This document shows, one piece after another, positions 16,155 through 24,130 of a stretch of 42,231 bases of DNA. The translations under genes and the position numbers were made by a program. Below the pieces are notes generated by a model, which saw only the letters and a program-made list of their open reading frames with translations, did not search any database and was not told the origin of the DNA. This DNA comes from Nocardia brevicatena NBRC 12119 (GTDB lineage: Bacteria > Actinomycetota > Actinomycetes > Mycobacteriales > Mycobacteriaceae). The number at the start of each line of letters is the position of its first letter. The first letter of the stretch is position 1. The DNA lies in NCBI RefSeq assembly GCF_000308495.1, contig NZ_BAFU01000003.1:1-42231 (forward strand). Reading direction: 5' to 3'.

Positions 16155-17355
16155 ATGGGCGACGAACAGCGGGCGGGTATTGGCGATCGAGTCGCGGAAC
16201 TGCGAAAGATTCGTGGCATCACACAGCATGGTCTCGCGCGGCAGGCGAGCGTCTCGTATTCGCTGCTGCGCAAGGTTGAACGCGGGGAACGGCCCGCGAG
16301 CCCAACGTTCGTTGCGGCGGTAGCGCGGGCTCTGTCGGTGAGTGTCACCGATATCACCGAGCAACCGTACAAATCACGCAATGCCACGCCGGAGTCCGAG
16401 CAGGCCGGTGTCCCCGCCCTGCGCCTGGCTTTTGGTCGAAGGTGACGATCCGGAGCTGGACACCGACACTCGCAGCATCGCCGAGCTGCGCACGGATGTG
16501 GCGCGGATCAAGGAGTACGACCGGCGAACCAAGCACGCCGAAGCCGTGCGGGCTCTTCCCGATGCCCTCCGACACCTGCACCGGGCGTGCCGCGATCTTC
16601 CTGTTTCGGAACAACCAGCGGTGAGGGAGTTATTGTCGGCCGCGTATTCATATGCGGTGGTATCGCTGTACCGGCTCGGGCACCTCGACTTGGCGCACCT
16701 GGCCGATGAACGCGCCCGTGCGGCCGCCGCACTGGGAGACGATCCGCTGCGAGCAGCTGTCGCCGAGTGGAACCACGCCCTGATGTTGCTGTTCGACGGT
16801 TCCTACCGGGTTGGCCTGCGCGCAATCGACCGGGCCGCAGCCTGTACCGATCTTGCCCCCACCGATGGCGCCGCAGCGGCGGTGCGTGGCGCGTTACATC
16901 TGCGGGCGTCGATTCTGGCCGCCCGCACCGGCGACAGCGACCTCGCCGACGCCCACCTTGTCACCGCCACAGCGCATACAGCGCCCGGCCAGGAACGTGC
17001 GAACTTCTACGGCACCAAGTTCAGCGCGACCAATGTCGATATTCATCGGGTCGCGGTCCCGGTCGAAGGGTCCGACGGTACGGCTGCGGTTACCCGTGCG
17101 GCCACGATCCGGCTTCCACCAGGTACCGCACCCAGCAGAAGCGGGCATTACTGGATCGATCTGTCTCGGGCCTGGCTGCTGCACGGCGACCGGCGCCGTG
17201 CTCTCGAGGCGCTTCAACAGGCGCGCCGGATCGCACCCCAGTTGACCCGCTATCACCCGCAGGTACACGAGACGATCCACGCGCTCGCGGTCAGTGACGC
17301 CCGTTCGACGCACAGCCTGGCGAACTTCGCCGCGTGGTGTGGAGTGCGGAGCTGA
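16155..17355 (+). pseudogene. XRE-TPR regulator, frameshifted (cassette gene, copy 1)
   Basis: An N-terminal Cro/CI-type helix-turn-helix (GIGDRVAELRKIRGITQHGLARQASVSYSLLRKVERG) and a long alpha-helical TPR-like region are homologous end to end with the intact 399-aa protein at 36687-37886. The first frame stops at 16445 (ALRLAFGRR); the second resumes at VEGDDPELDTDTRSI. A single-base shift in the CTTTTGG stretch around 16430 explains it. The C-terminus (TRYHPQVHETIHALAV...AAWCG) matches the other copy. Either a recent inactivation or a sequencing error. The flavoprotein ATG follows 12 bp later. Confidence 0.8.
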
Positions 17356-17367
17356 CACCATGGGTGT

Positions 17368-17973
17368 ATGAACGATCAGGGAAGCCCCATCCTCTACGCC
17401 ATCGTGACCGGTTCTCCCGCTGCACGTGATATCGGCAAACTGGTCGATCTGGCCCAAGCCGACGGGTGGGATGTGTGCGTAATCGCCTCTCCCGACGGGT
17501 GCAGATTCATCGATGTCGATGCGCTCACGGCCAAGACCGGTCATGTCGTGCGCAGCCAATACAAGGAACCCGACGCCCCGGATGTGCTCCCGCCCGCCGA
17601 CGGGATGATCGTTGCCCCGATCACCTGCAACTCTCTGGCGAAATGGGCGGCCGGCGTCTCCGATACCTTGCCGCTCGGTCTATTGGTCGAAGCGGTCGGG
17701 AAGGGGTTGCCGGTGGTGGCTATGCCGTTCTCCAACTGGGCGCAGATCAGCTTCCCTGCCATTCAGGAAGCCATGCGGAAGCTCTCCGAGTGGGGCGTGA
17801 CCATGCTTGTCGGAGACGAGGTCTACAAACAGCACGAACCCGGTACCGGGGAAAACTACATTCACCGCTTTCCGTGGAGGATGGCATGGAACGCTCTACT
17901 CGAGCACCCCTCACTCTCAGTGCCGGGCCAAGCACCAGCGCAGTCCCACCCAGAGGGACAACGACACATGTAA
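17368..17973 (+). CDS. Flavoprotein-family protein (Dfp/UbiX-like fold)
   Basis: 201 aa. FMN-binding flavoprotein fold. It opens PILYAIVTGSPAARDIGKLV (nucleotide-binding beta-alpha with GS), then MIVAPITCNSLAKWAAGVSDTLPLGLL, the VAPxTxNxxAKxAxGxxD motif of the PPC decarboxylase/UbiX family, and VVAMPFSNW. In actinobacterial accessory regions such proteins are usually annotated only as flavoproteins; decarboxylation or prenyltransfer is unproven. It follows the XRE-TPR regulator directly, so the two are probably cotranscribed. The tail of a second copy remains at 21165-21318. Confidence 0.82.
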   Translation: MNDQGSPILYAIVTGSPAARDIGKLVDLAQADGWDVCVIASPDGCRFIDVDALTAKTGHVVRSQYKEPDAPDVLPPADGMIVAPITCNSLAKWAAGVSDTLPLGLLVEAVGKGLPVVAMPFSNWAQISFPAIQEAMRKLSEWGVTMLVGDEVYKQHEPGTGENYIHRFPWRMAWNALLEHPSLSVPGQAPAQSHPEGQRHM

Positions 17974-18585
17974 TTGCCGGTATAGAAACGGGAGCAGATT
18001 GCTTCCCATCGGCATTCGCCGTAGTTGTGTTCAGAGTTGGTTTCAGCGTGAAAACCGGTATGCAACCGATTCTCTAGGCGCACCGCATGGCCTTCAGGTG
18101 TCGGACTGTGGGTGTCGAGCTGCGGGTTGTTGCCGAATTCCGCCGTACAGGATCAAGAGGCGCCGGTGCTGCGCACCGGCGCGCAACGGCCTTGCTCGTA
18201 CCTCGCTGCCCGGCGCGCCGGTGCGTCGGCCGCACGCTGCGCCAGCACCCCTACGATCCACAATTGCCGAGTTTTCGATAACCGAGAAGTGTGGGCACGA
18301 CGAGAGCCGTACCCGGCTTGCCTCCCGCAGTCGAGCGGCCCCGGCCGTCCACCTTCGGTCCACCGGCTGTGGTTCCGTCCGCCCGGTCAACGAGAACCTC
18401 TGGTCTCAGCCTACGCGACCGTCGGTGCCAGGTGACGCGGTACGGAACATTGCCGAAATCTGTTGAGGGCCGCACACATCCGAGCTGCGGCAACTACCCT
18501 AAACGCATGGCCGACCCAGCGACGCGCCAATGGCACGGTTCGGCGCGGCCATGATGGGGTCTGCGGCGCCGAGGAGTGGGGACGT
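17974..18585. other. 612-bp stretch without a convincing gene; perfect hairpin at 18160-18182
   Basis: Short frames here are Arg/Pro-rich shadows. The clear structure is GCGCCGGTGC-TGC-GCACCGGCGC, a perfect 10-bp stem with a 3-base loop and no T-run. The AT-richer two-gene unit starts right after, so this may hold its promoter. The ATG at 18586 is preceded by a strong GAGGAG. Confidence 0.45.
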
Positions 18586-19119
18586 ATGGCTGTCGTTCCA
18601 GTAGTAAAACGCACCTTCACGGACTGCATGGAACAGCTCCAAGAGGGGTATGTTTCAGGCATTGCAGCTACAGCGGGTTGTACATGCCTTCATCAGCCGC
18701 GGGACATGAATGGGATAGATGCAATAATTACGCGCCAGCCTGATGAGCTTATCGAGGAGGTTAGCGTGCTTCTGCAATTAAAGAACACGACTCCAAGTAA
18801 GCCTGACTCCTCAAAAGGTGAATTCAGCTATCGCTTTAATTCGCGAAAAGATATGCAAAAGGCTGCACAGCTGAGGGGTACGCCGAAGAAGATTCTCGTG
18901 GTCATGTGCACCCCTCCGGAGCAGGCGGGTTGGACTATGGCCACTCATGACGGTCTCAATATGCGTTACTGCTGCTACTGGGTAAATCTGGAAGGGATGA
19001 CCGTTCCTGAAGTGGCGCAGCCGGTAATTAGGATTCCCACATCCAATGTCTTTGATGCTGACGGCTTAACTCGGATCATGGATAAGCTCGAATCGGATGG
19101 AAACCTCCATGGACTCTGA
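18586..19119 (+). CDS. DUF4365-like, PD-(D/E)XK-type nuclease-like protein
   Basis: 177 aa. Residue order E20...GID45...LLQLK66 matches the E-D-QxK core of PD-(D/E)XK nuclease folds as seen in DUF4365-type proteins (NGIDAII, then VLLQLKNTT). A strand ILVVMCTPPE and an aromatic WVNLEGM segment complete the fold. The start at 18586 is supported by GAGGAG about 10 bp upstream. Codon use and base composition are visibly less GC-rich than the core genes. It overlaps the next gene by 23 bp, so the two form one unit. A DNA-cleaving role, for example in defence, is inference. Confidence 0.7.
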   Translation: MAVVPVVKRTFTDCMEQLQEGYVSGIAATAGCTCLHQPRDMNGIDAIITRQPDELIEEVSVLLQLKNTTPSKPDSSKGEFSYRFNSRKDMQKAAQLRGTPKKILVVMCTPPEQAGWTMATHDGLNMRYCCYWVNLEGMTVPEVAQPVIRIPTSNVFDADGLTRIMDKLESDGNLHGL

Positions 19120-20332
19120 TCTGCAGGCCGATGAGGCCGCCGCCTTACGGAATCCCCAGAGGCTCACCGTCGCTCTGGAGGAGATCGGGTGGCAATATGC
19201 GGGCGGTCGGCGAGGTGAGTATGCCCGGCTGAGGGAGCCTGGAGAAGCTTCACGTCACTCGCAGATGGTCATAGTGCCCCTGGATACCAGTTCGCCATCT
19301 TATGTCGAGGACATGCTGGGCGTTGTTCGATTTCTAAGTCAAGGCCACTGGCTGCAAGCCTGGCGCCGCGGCGTATCGCCGAGGTTGTCAATGGGCGAGA
19401 TGGACGTCCTGAAGCTGCGCAAGGAAACGGGTGCACCGCCGGGGTTAATCCCTTGGCGTGAAGGGGAAGAATTCGTAATGAGCGCCAGAAATATACTCCT
19501 CTCGGGTGCTAAAACTTTTCGTGAGAAGCGGCGCCATTACCGAAATCTATACGGTCAGTTCGCCAACCGATTCTTGGATGCCGTGATGATGGGGCAAACC
19601 GAACCTGGCAGCTACGTTATATCAGCCTATACGCCGATATCAGAGGCAATTCCACTGCAAGCTTTGAAGGCAGATACAATAGGTTTTCCAAACGTTGACT
19701 TCGTGTATACGAGAGATATCACCGAATCGGTTATTTCTTCGATTGAGGCGGTATCTGATGCGCTTTCTCATTTCCGATCTCACGCTAACCTAGATGGTTT
19801 TATAGAGGGGGTTTCTGGTGGGATTTCATATGAACTAACCAAAGCTTTGTCGATAGTCACTGCAAGCGCCACCGAAGCCAATATAAAGTTTGAGTTGGCT
19901 CGAACTGGCATAGACGTTACACGAGTCGAAAAGGAGTATGTCTTCGAGGCGGAGGATTCAACTATTCTTAGTCGTGTGTCCGCGCGATTTCTTGAAGACG
20001 AATCTGAGAGGGCACCCGAAACGATAGTTGGCAAGGTACGCTTACTTAGCCGAGCCGAATCGGATCAGCCGGGCACGGTTGGCATCGATATTTTTCACGG
20101 ACATGAGGCAAACAAGGTGAGGGTAACGATCGATCAGGTTGACCAGTACCATGCTGCGCTTGTCGCACACGAAGACGGGACTTTCGTCGAGGTGACCGGA
20201 AACATGGAACGAGAGGGCAACCTCTGGCGGATGTACAACGCTGAGCTGCGGCCCTACGTCTCCCAGCAGCATGATGCTGCACCACCCGAGATTCCAGGGT
20301 TGCGTGGGTCGATCGCAGCGGAGGAAGGGTAA
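19097..20332 (+). CDS. Large protein of unknown function paired with the nuclease-like gene
   Basis: 411 aa. No family recognised. Residues 1-110 are mixed alpha/beta (LTVALEEIGWQYAGG, MVIVPLDTSSPSYVEDMLGVVRFL), 130-170 basic and helical (FREKRRHYRNLYGQFANRFLDAVMMG). The middle repeats Ser/Ala-rich helices (SVISSIEAVSDALSHFRSH, LTKALSIVTASATEANIKFEL). The C-terminal 120 residues are beta-rich (ETIVGKVRLLSRAE, KVRVTIDQVDQYHAALVAHEDGTFVEVTGNM), perhaps an OB- or SH3-like domain. No membrane segment or ATPase motif. AT-rich codons (ATA, TTA, AGA) cluster at 19480-20050. An in-frame ATG at 19109 is an alternative start. Overlap with the upstream gene suggests a shared function. Confidence 0.72.
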   Translation: METSMDSDLQADEAAALRNPQRLTVALEEIGWQYAGGRRGEYARLREPGEASRHSQMVIVPLDTSSPSYVEDMLGVVRFLSQGHWLQAWRRGVSPRLSMGEMDVLKLRKETGAPPGLIPWREGEEFVMSARNILLSGAKTFREKRRHYRNLYGQFANRFLDAVMMGQTEPGSYVISAYTPISEAIPLQALKADTIGFPNVDFVYTRDITESVISSIEAVSDALSHFRSHANLDGFIEGVSGGISYELTKALSIVTASATEANIKFELARTGIDVTRVEKEYVFEAEDSTILSRVSARFLEDESERAPETIVGKVRLLSRAESDQPGTVGIDIFHGHEANKVRVTIDQVDQYHAALVAHEDGTFVEVTGNMEREGNLWRMYNAELRPYVSQQHDAAPPEIPGLRGSIAAEEG

Positions 20333-20932
20333 GTCTCTACTTCATAGGAAGTCTCGTGAGTGAAGTGCTTCCTTCAGCGCAGCCTCCGGCTGCGTGGCCC
20401 TGCTGACTGCTGGCCTGCATTGTGTTCCTGCGCCCCTCCACCGTCAAGGGCGCCTACGGCGTCAGCTTCGCTGACGGCTACGCCACCCTTGACCGCGGAG
20501 CCTCTACACGAGAAGGGCAGGCCCTATCGGGGCAGGCGGGTAGCCAGCCCCACCTATGCGCATGCCACCACTCAGCAGGGCCATCCCGTTGTCACCGAGT
20601 TGTCACAAGTTACCCAGATAACCCCGGACACGATGGAACTCCCATGGAGGCGTATCACCACCTCACACAGGAGTACGGGCACCGGCACGACCAGTGCGGA
20701 TACGACGTATTCGACTCGTAATGAGCCGGTTGAGCGCGGGCGGCACCGCAGCGTGACGAAGGGCCAGGGCCGCGTGCCGGGGAGAGAGCCGACTTGAAGA
20801 GCCGTTACTTTGGCCATACAAACGCCCGCGCACACGCGCGGATTGCAGCGAACATCGCGCCATGGACTATCCCGTATTCCTCTCCTGCGCAACAACTTCA
20901 GTGAACAATCGCGGACACAGACGTACACACGG
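20333..20932. other. 600-bp non-coding stretch with hairpins between the two-gene unit and attR
   Basis: No convincing gene. A perfect 7-bp-stem hairpin with a 3-base loop (CGCAGCC-TCC-GGCTGCG) at 20378-20394 may end the upstream unit. Around 20446-20494, TCAAGGG...CCCTTGA encloses an inner CGTCAG/CTGACG stem, giving a two-storey palindrome like intergenic REP-type elements. The remainder looks like decayed sequence leading to attR. Confidence 0.45.
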
Positions 20933-20967
20933 ACGGATCAGAAGGTTAGGGGTTCGAATCCCTTCGG
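20933..20967 (+). repeat. attR core of the island (35-bp direct repeat)
   Basis: Exact copy of the tRNA-Arg 3' half at 13672-13706. Only the 3' part of the tRNA is present (no D-arm, different acceptor end ATGCACC), so it is an attachment-site scar and not a second tRNA gene. Confidence 0.88.
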
Positions 20968-20982
20968 ATGCACCCTTGATCA

Positions 20983-21014
20983 GAGGCCCTCTTTGATATC
21001 TCGAAAAGGGCCTC
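20983..21014 (+). terminator. Hairpin beyond attR, probably the ancestral tRNA-Arg terminator
   Basis: GAGGCCC and GGGCCTC enclose further pairing CTTT/AAAA, followed by CAACTTTTCTC. Its position right after the attR core fits the original tRNA-Arg terminator pushed away by integration. Confidence 0.5.
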
Positions 21015-21164
21015 CAACTTTTCTCTGATACCGGTTCTCAACGATTCATCCACTCGGCTACCGCTTTGCGCTGTGCTCGAAGTCGGTTCCGGGTGCCCGG
21101 CAATCATGTCGCCCCTCGAGGACGAACTCGGCCCTACCGAGCATGGCCCGTGTGTCGACAGCCT

Positions 21165-21318
21165 GCGCCAGCAGATCAGCTTCCCCGCCACCCGGGACTC
21201 CATGCGCAGACTCACCGATTGGGGCGTGACCGTGCTCGTCGGAGACGAGGTTTACAGGCCGCACGAACCTGGCACCGGGGAGAACCGCATCCGCCGCTTT
21301 CCGTGGGGGACGGCATGA
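21165..21318 (+). pseudogene. 3' fragment of a second flavoprotein gene
   Basis: The last 50 codons match the C-terminus of the flavoprotein at 17368-17973: QISFPATRDSMRRLTDWGV against QISFPAIQEAMRKLSEWGV, then VLVGDEVYRPHEPGTGEN and RRFPWGTA*. Nucleotide similarity is also high. The upstream three quarters are missing and the local frame does not resemble the rest. It lies outside the island's attR, so it probably comes from an earlier or neighbouring element of the same kind. Confidence 0.82.
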
Positions 21319-21346
21319 AAGCGTTCGCTTCGGCGAATTCCGTGAC

Positions 21347-21733
21347 CTATCGAGATTCTCCGCTGATGACCCAGAGGTGGCCGAACGGGTCCTTCACCCT
21401 GCCCTGCCGTTTGCCATAGGGGCGGTTGCCGACCGGGATCACGAGCTCGGCCCCGTGCTTCACCATATGCTCCGCTGTCGCGTCGGGGTCCGACACGTTG
21501 AGCGTGAGCAGGACGGGCGACCCGCCTATTGATCCGGGATCGTTCCACCCCCACTCCTCGACACTCTGCGCCAGTGCGAAGACGACGGAGCCGAGGGTGA
21601 ATTCGGCATGGTTCACCACACCGTGGTCATCGGCGACTCGGAGATTCAGCTCGGCTCCGAGGGCCTGGGTGTAGAAGTCGATCGCGGAGTCGGCGTCGGA
21701 AACCAGCAGCTTAGGGTACAGTTCGTTGCTCAT
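21347..21733 (-). CDS. VOC-superfamily (glyoxalase/PhnB-like) protein
   Basis: 128 aa. One vicinal-oxygen-chelate domain: YPKLLVSDADSAIDFYTQALGAEL at the start, NHAEFTLGSVVFALAQ, and YGKRQGRVKDPFGHLWVIS at the end. This is the PhnB/glyoxalase-like pattern with paired beta-alpha-beta-beta-beta units. Substrate unknown; relatives detoxify or give resistance. The start at 21733 (MSNELYPKL) is fixed by homology. It sits 10 bp downstream of the AraC-type gene on the same strand, so they are probably cotranscribed. Confidence 0.87.
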   Translation of the reverse strand: MSNELYPKLLVSDADSAIDFYTQALGAELNLRVADDHGVVNHAEFTLGSVVFALAQSVEEWGWNDPGSIGGSPVLLTLNVSDPDATAEHMVKHGAELVIPVGNRPYGKRQGRVKDPFGHLWVISGESR

Positions 21734-21743
21734 GCCCCAATGA

Positions 21744-22545
21744 TCACGGGGAGGGGCGACGCCGGCCTTGTAGATTTCGGCCCTCTTCGACGAGCCACGC
21801 GGTCGGCGTCGTGTCCATGAGGTCGCGGAACTCACGCACAAGGTGACTTTGGTCGTGGTAGCCGGATTCGGCTGCCACCTGCGCCCACGAAGCCGCGCCC
21901 GCGCCGGCACGGCTCACTGCGCACGCCAGACGCGCGACGCGGGAAGCGAATTTGGGGGTGATGCCCAGGGAGTGTCGCATCACGTCTCGCAATCGCCGGG
22001 GGCTCAGATGCGCGTCCCGCGCCAGTTCCTCAACCGATGTTGTCCCGCCACCGGCTTCGATCGTGACCAATGAGCGGAGGGCGTCTTCGGAGGCTCTGAC
22101 GTCATCGGCCCGAGACAAGCGATCGAGGAGCCGAACACGTACAAGAGCCTCTTGGTGATCGACCGGGTGGTCCACCAACTCCTCACCCAGGGAGTTCACC
22201 CACGGTAGAACGGCATCGGCACTGACACCGCCCGCGTCCATCTCGCCCAGTGGCACTCCGGTGAGCCGCTGCAACGCCGAGGGCGACAACTCGACATAGA
22301 CCGTCGGCTGCTGCGATCGCAGGGTCACGATCGGAGTCGCCACCCCGGGCCGCATCAACCCCGCCACAACCGCCTGGGCATTCCGGGCCTGCCCGTCGTA
22401 GTGAACCTCGATCGGGGGCACTCAGACCGATGACCAATCGAGTGGACAAAGCCGGGACGGCCCGATGCAAACGAGGCGGACCATCGTGGCCACTGACGGT
22501 CACCACGCCGATACCTGCGGTCCGACATGCCCGACGCAGTTCCAT
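21744..22545 (-). pseudogene. AraC-family regulator, probably frameshifted in a C-tract
   Basis: The C-terminal HTH pair is intact in frame 21744-22421: TSVEELARDAHLSPRRLRDVMRHSLGITPKFASRVARL and SWAQVAAESGYHDQSHLVREFRDL. That frame opens at MPPIEVHYDGQARNAQAVV. The frame just upstream (from ATG 22545) reads RLHRAVPALSTRLVIGLSAP and would join to IEVHYDG if one C were removed from the CCCCC run at about 22419-22423. The full gene would be near 267 aa, normal for this sensor-plus-HTH family. If 22421 is the true start, the N-terminus is shortened by about 40 residues. Likely regulator of the VOC gene. Confidence 0.65.
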
Positions 22546-22648
22546 CCCGGCATTGTCACATCCCGGGGCGCGTCACACCGGAGCACAGCAACGTCCTGTG
22601 CGGCAACGGGGTCTGTGGAAGAGGTCTTCGTGTCTTTCGAGGTCGGCT

Positions 22649-23254
22649 TCAGCCGGACACGATGGGAACCAGATAGGTGCGGGCGAATTCGTCCAGGTCG
22701 GGGTCCGAGTCGAGGGGGACCACCCCGGACGGGCACAGGATCATCGAGTGCACCACCCGGCACAGCACCTCGGTTCGGTTCAGCAGGTCCGGCGGTTCGT
22801 CGAGCGCGCCGGCGTCGACGGCGCGGCACAGGGCCGAGTGGGTGGCCGCCACCGACATGGCGAACACCGGGCCGCCGTCGACGGTGAGTTTCTCCAACAG
22901 GCGGTCGGGTTCCTGTTCGAGCATCCGCTGCACGAGGGCGTGTTCCCGCCATCGGGTCATCACGGTGACGAAGATATCGGCGACCAGGTCCTCCAAGTTG
23001 TCGTGGCGGGTGGAGATGGCGTCCACCTCGGTGAGCACCGCCGCCACCTCGCGGCTGGCGACCGCCTGCACCACCTCGTCGCGGGAGCCGATCCGCCGGT
23101 ACACCGTCGCCCGGTCGACACCGGCCTCGCGGGCGATGTCCTCGATGGTGGTTTTCCGCACGCCGAACTCACCGAATCTGATCAGGGCCGCGTCCAGGAT
23201 GCGGGCCTCGATATTGTCGTGGAGCCCGTGTGGCGACGGAAACACTGCGGCCAT
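22649..23254 (-). CDS. TetR-family transcriptional regulator
   Basis: 201 aa. N-terminal HTH: ARILDAALIRFGEFGVRKTTIEDIAREAGVDRATVYRRIGSRDEVV. The C-terminal ligand/dimer domain is helical and similar to mycobacterial TetR proteins with a SRDEVVQAVASREV linker. The start at 23254 (MAAVFPSPHG) is used because the six codons before it add nothing. Target and ligand unknown; the mycothiol-dependent gene upstream on the same strand is a candidate. Confidence 0.88.
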   Translation of the reverse strand: MAAVFPSPHGLHDNIEARILDAALIRFGEFGVRKTTIEDIAREAGVDRATVYRRIGSRDEVVQAVASREVAAVLTEVDAISTRHDNLEDLVADIFVTVMTRWREHALVQRMLEQEPDRLLEKLTVDGGPVFAMSVAATHSALCRAVDAGALDEPPDLLNRTEVLCRVVHSMILCPSGVVPLDSDPDLDEFARTYLVPIVSG

Positions 23255-23341
23255 GGTCACACACGCTAGCAAGGCTCACCACGTTGGGTTGCGGCCCAAG
23301 GAAAATGGCCTGGACGGATCTTGTCGGGGCGGTTGCGGGGC

Positions 23342-24058
23342 TCAGAGCCAGGCGGGTAGCGCGGGCAGCGGTTGGGGTAGGTCCTCGCCCTTGCCGCGGC
23401 CGGTGAGCCATGCCAGCAGCCGGGAGGCGGGGGCGGTGACGGTTCGGTCCGGTGTGCCGGAGCCCACGACCGTCTCGAAACCGGTGTCGGCGGCGTGGAT
23501 TCCGAACGTTTCCTCCGCCGAAAGGCTCAGGCTCGCGGTGATTTCGGGTAGCAGCGTGTTCACGAAATCGGCGGGCCAGTCGGCCGGGGTGTATCCGGCG
23601 GCGAGGTCGACGTGGTGGATCTCGACCTCCAGCAGACGCATCCACGGCACCCGGGACGCGGGGATCGTCCGGCCCTGCCGGGTGCGGACCTCGGCGTTCC
23701 ATTTCTCGATCGGCAGGGCCTTGGCCAGGCCGAGCAGGCGGTCGGCGGATTGCGCCAGGTCGGTGCGCTGTTCGGTGAGGGGACGCGGAGCGCCGGCCTC
23801 GATATCGGCGTCCCGCAGGGCGGCGTTGGCGTATTGCGGGGTCTCGATGCCGGTATGCGCCCACAGCAGAAGATTGACCAGGCTGTCGGCATTGCGGGAC
23901 AGATGCGCCAACACGTGGCCGCGGGTCCAGCCCGGCAGCAGGGACGGCTCGGGGAGCGCGGCGTCGTCGAGGGTGTCGACGGTGGCCAGTAGGCGGGTGG
24001 TGGCGGCGGTCACCGCCGCCAGCCGGGTTTCGATGAACTCGGTGGTGTCGCTGGTCAC
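23342..24058 (-). CDS. Mycothiol-dependent maleylpyruvate isomerase-family protein
   Basis: 238 aa. DinB/MDMPI fold. The metal-site residues of the family are visible as LLPGWTRGHVLAHLSRNADSL (first His) and LLEVEIHHVDLAAGY (Glu and His). The C-terminal MDMPI domain (FGIHAADTGFETVVGSGTPDRTVTA) is present. Members use mycothiol, the actinobacterial thiol, to isomerise maleylpyruvate or conjugate toxic electrophiles; the substrate is open. Separated from TetR by 87 bp on the same strand. Confidence 0.85.
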   Translation of the reverse strand: MTSDTTEFIETRLAAVTAATTRLLATVDTLDDAALPEPSLLPGWTRGHVLAHLSRNADSLVNLLLWAHTGIETPQYANAALRDADIEAGAPRPLTEQRTDLAQSADRLLGLAKALPIEKWNAEVRTRQGRTIPASRVPWMRLLEVEIHHVDLAAGYTPADWPADFVNTLLPEITASLSLSAEETFGIHAADTGFETVVGSGTPDRTVTAPASRLLAWLTGRGKGEDLPQPLPALPAWL

Positions 24059-24130
24059 GCTATGACAGTAGCGCCGTGGATACCGCGAACCGATGGGGCG
24101 CAGAGGAGGGTCGGGCGCGTGGGAATGTGG

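Larger units (their letters stand above)
13707..20967. mobile_element. Decayed integrative island in tRNA-Arg (about 7.3 kb)
   Basis: Bounded by a 35-bp direct repeat of the tRNA-Arg 3' end. Immediately inside the left boundary lies a frame-broken tyrosine integrase, the usual position for tRNA-targeting elements. Cargo in order: SUKH/SMI1 protein, resolvase-fold-like protein, small protein, frameshifted XRE-TPR regulator, flavoprotein, PD-(D/E)XK-like protein and a large unknown. No replication, conjugation or capsid gene is recognisable. With the integrase broken it is probably fixed unless helped in trans. Confidence 0.8.

Noticed and set aside
20942-20972. Possible second tRNA-Arg gene
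   Set aside because: Only the 3' part (T-arm onward plus part of the anticodon arm) is present; it is an att repeat.
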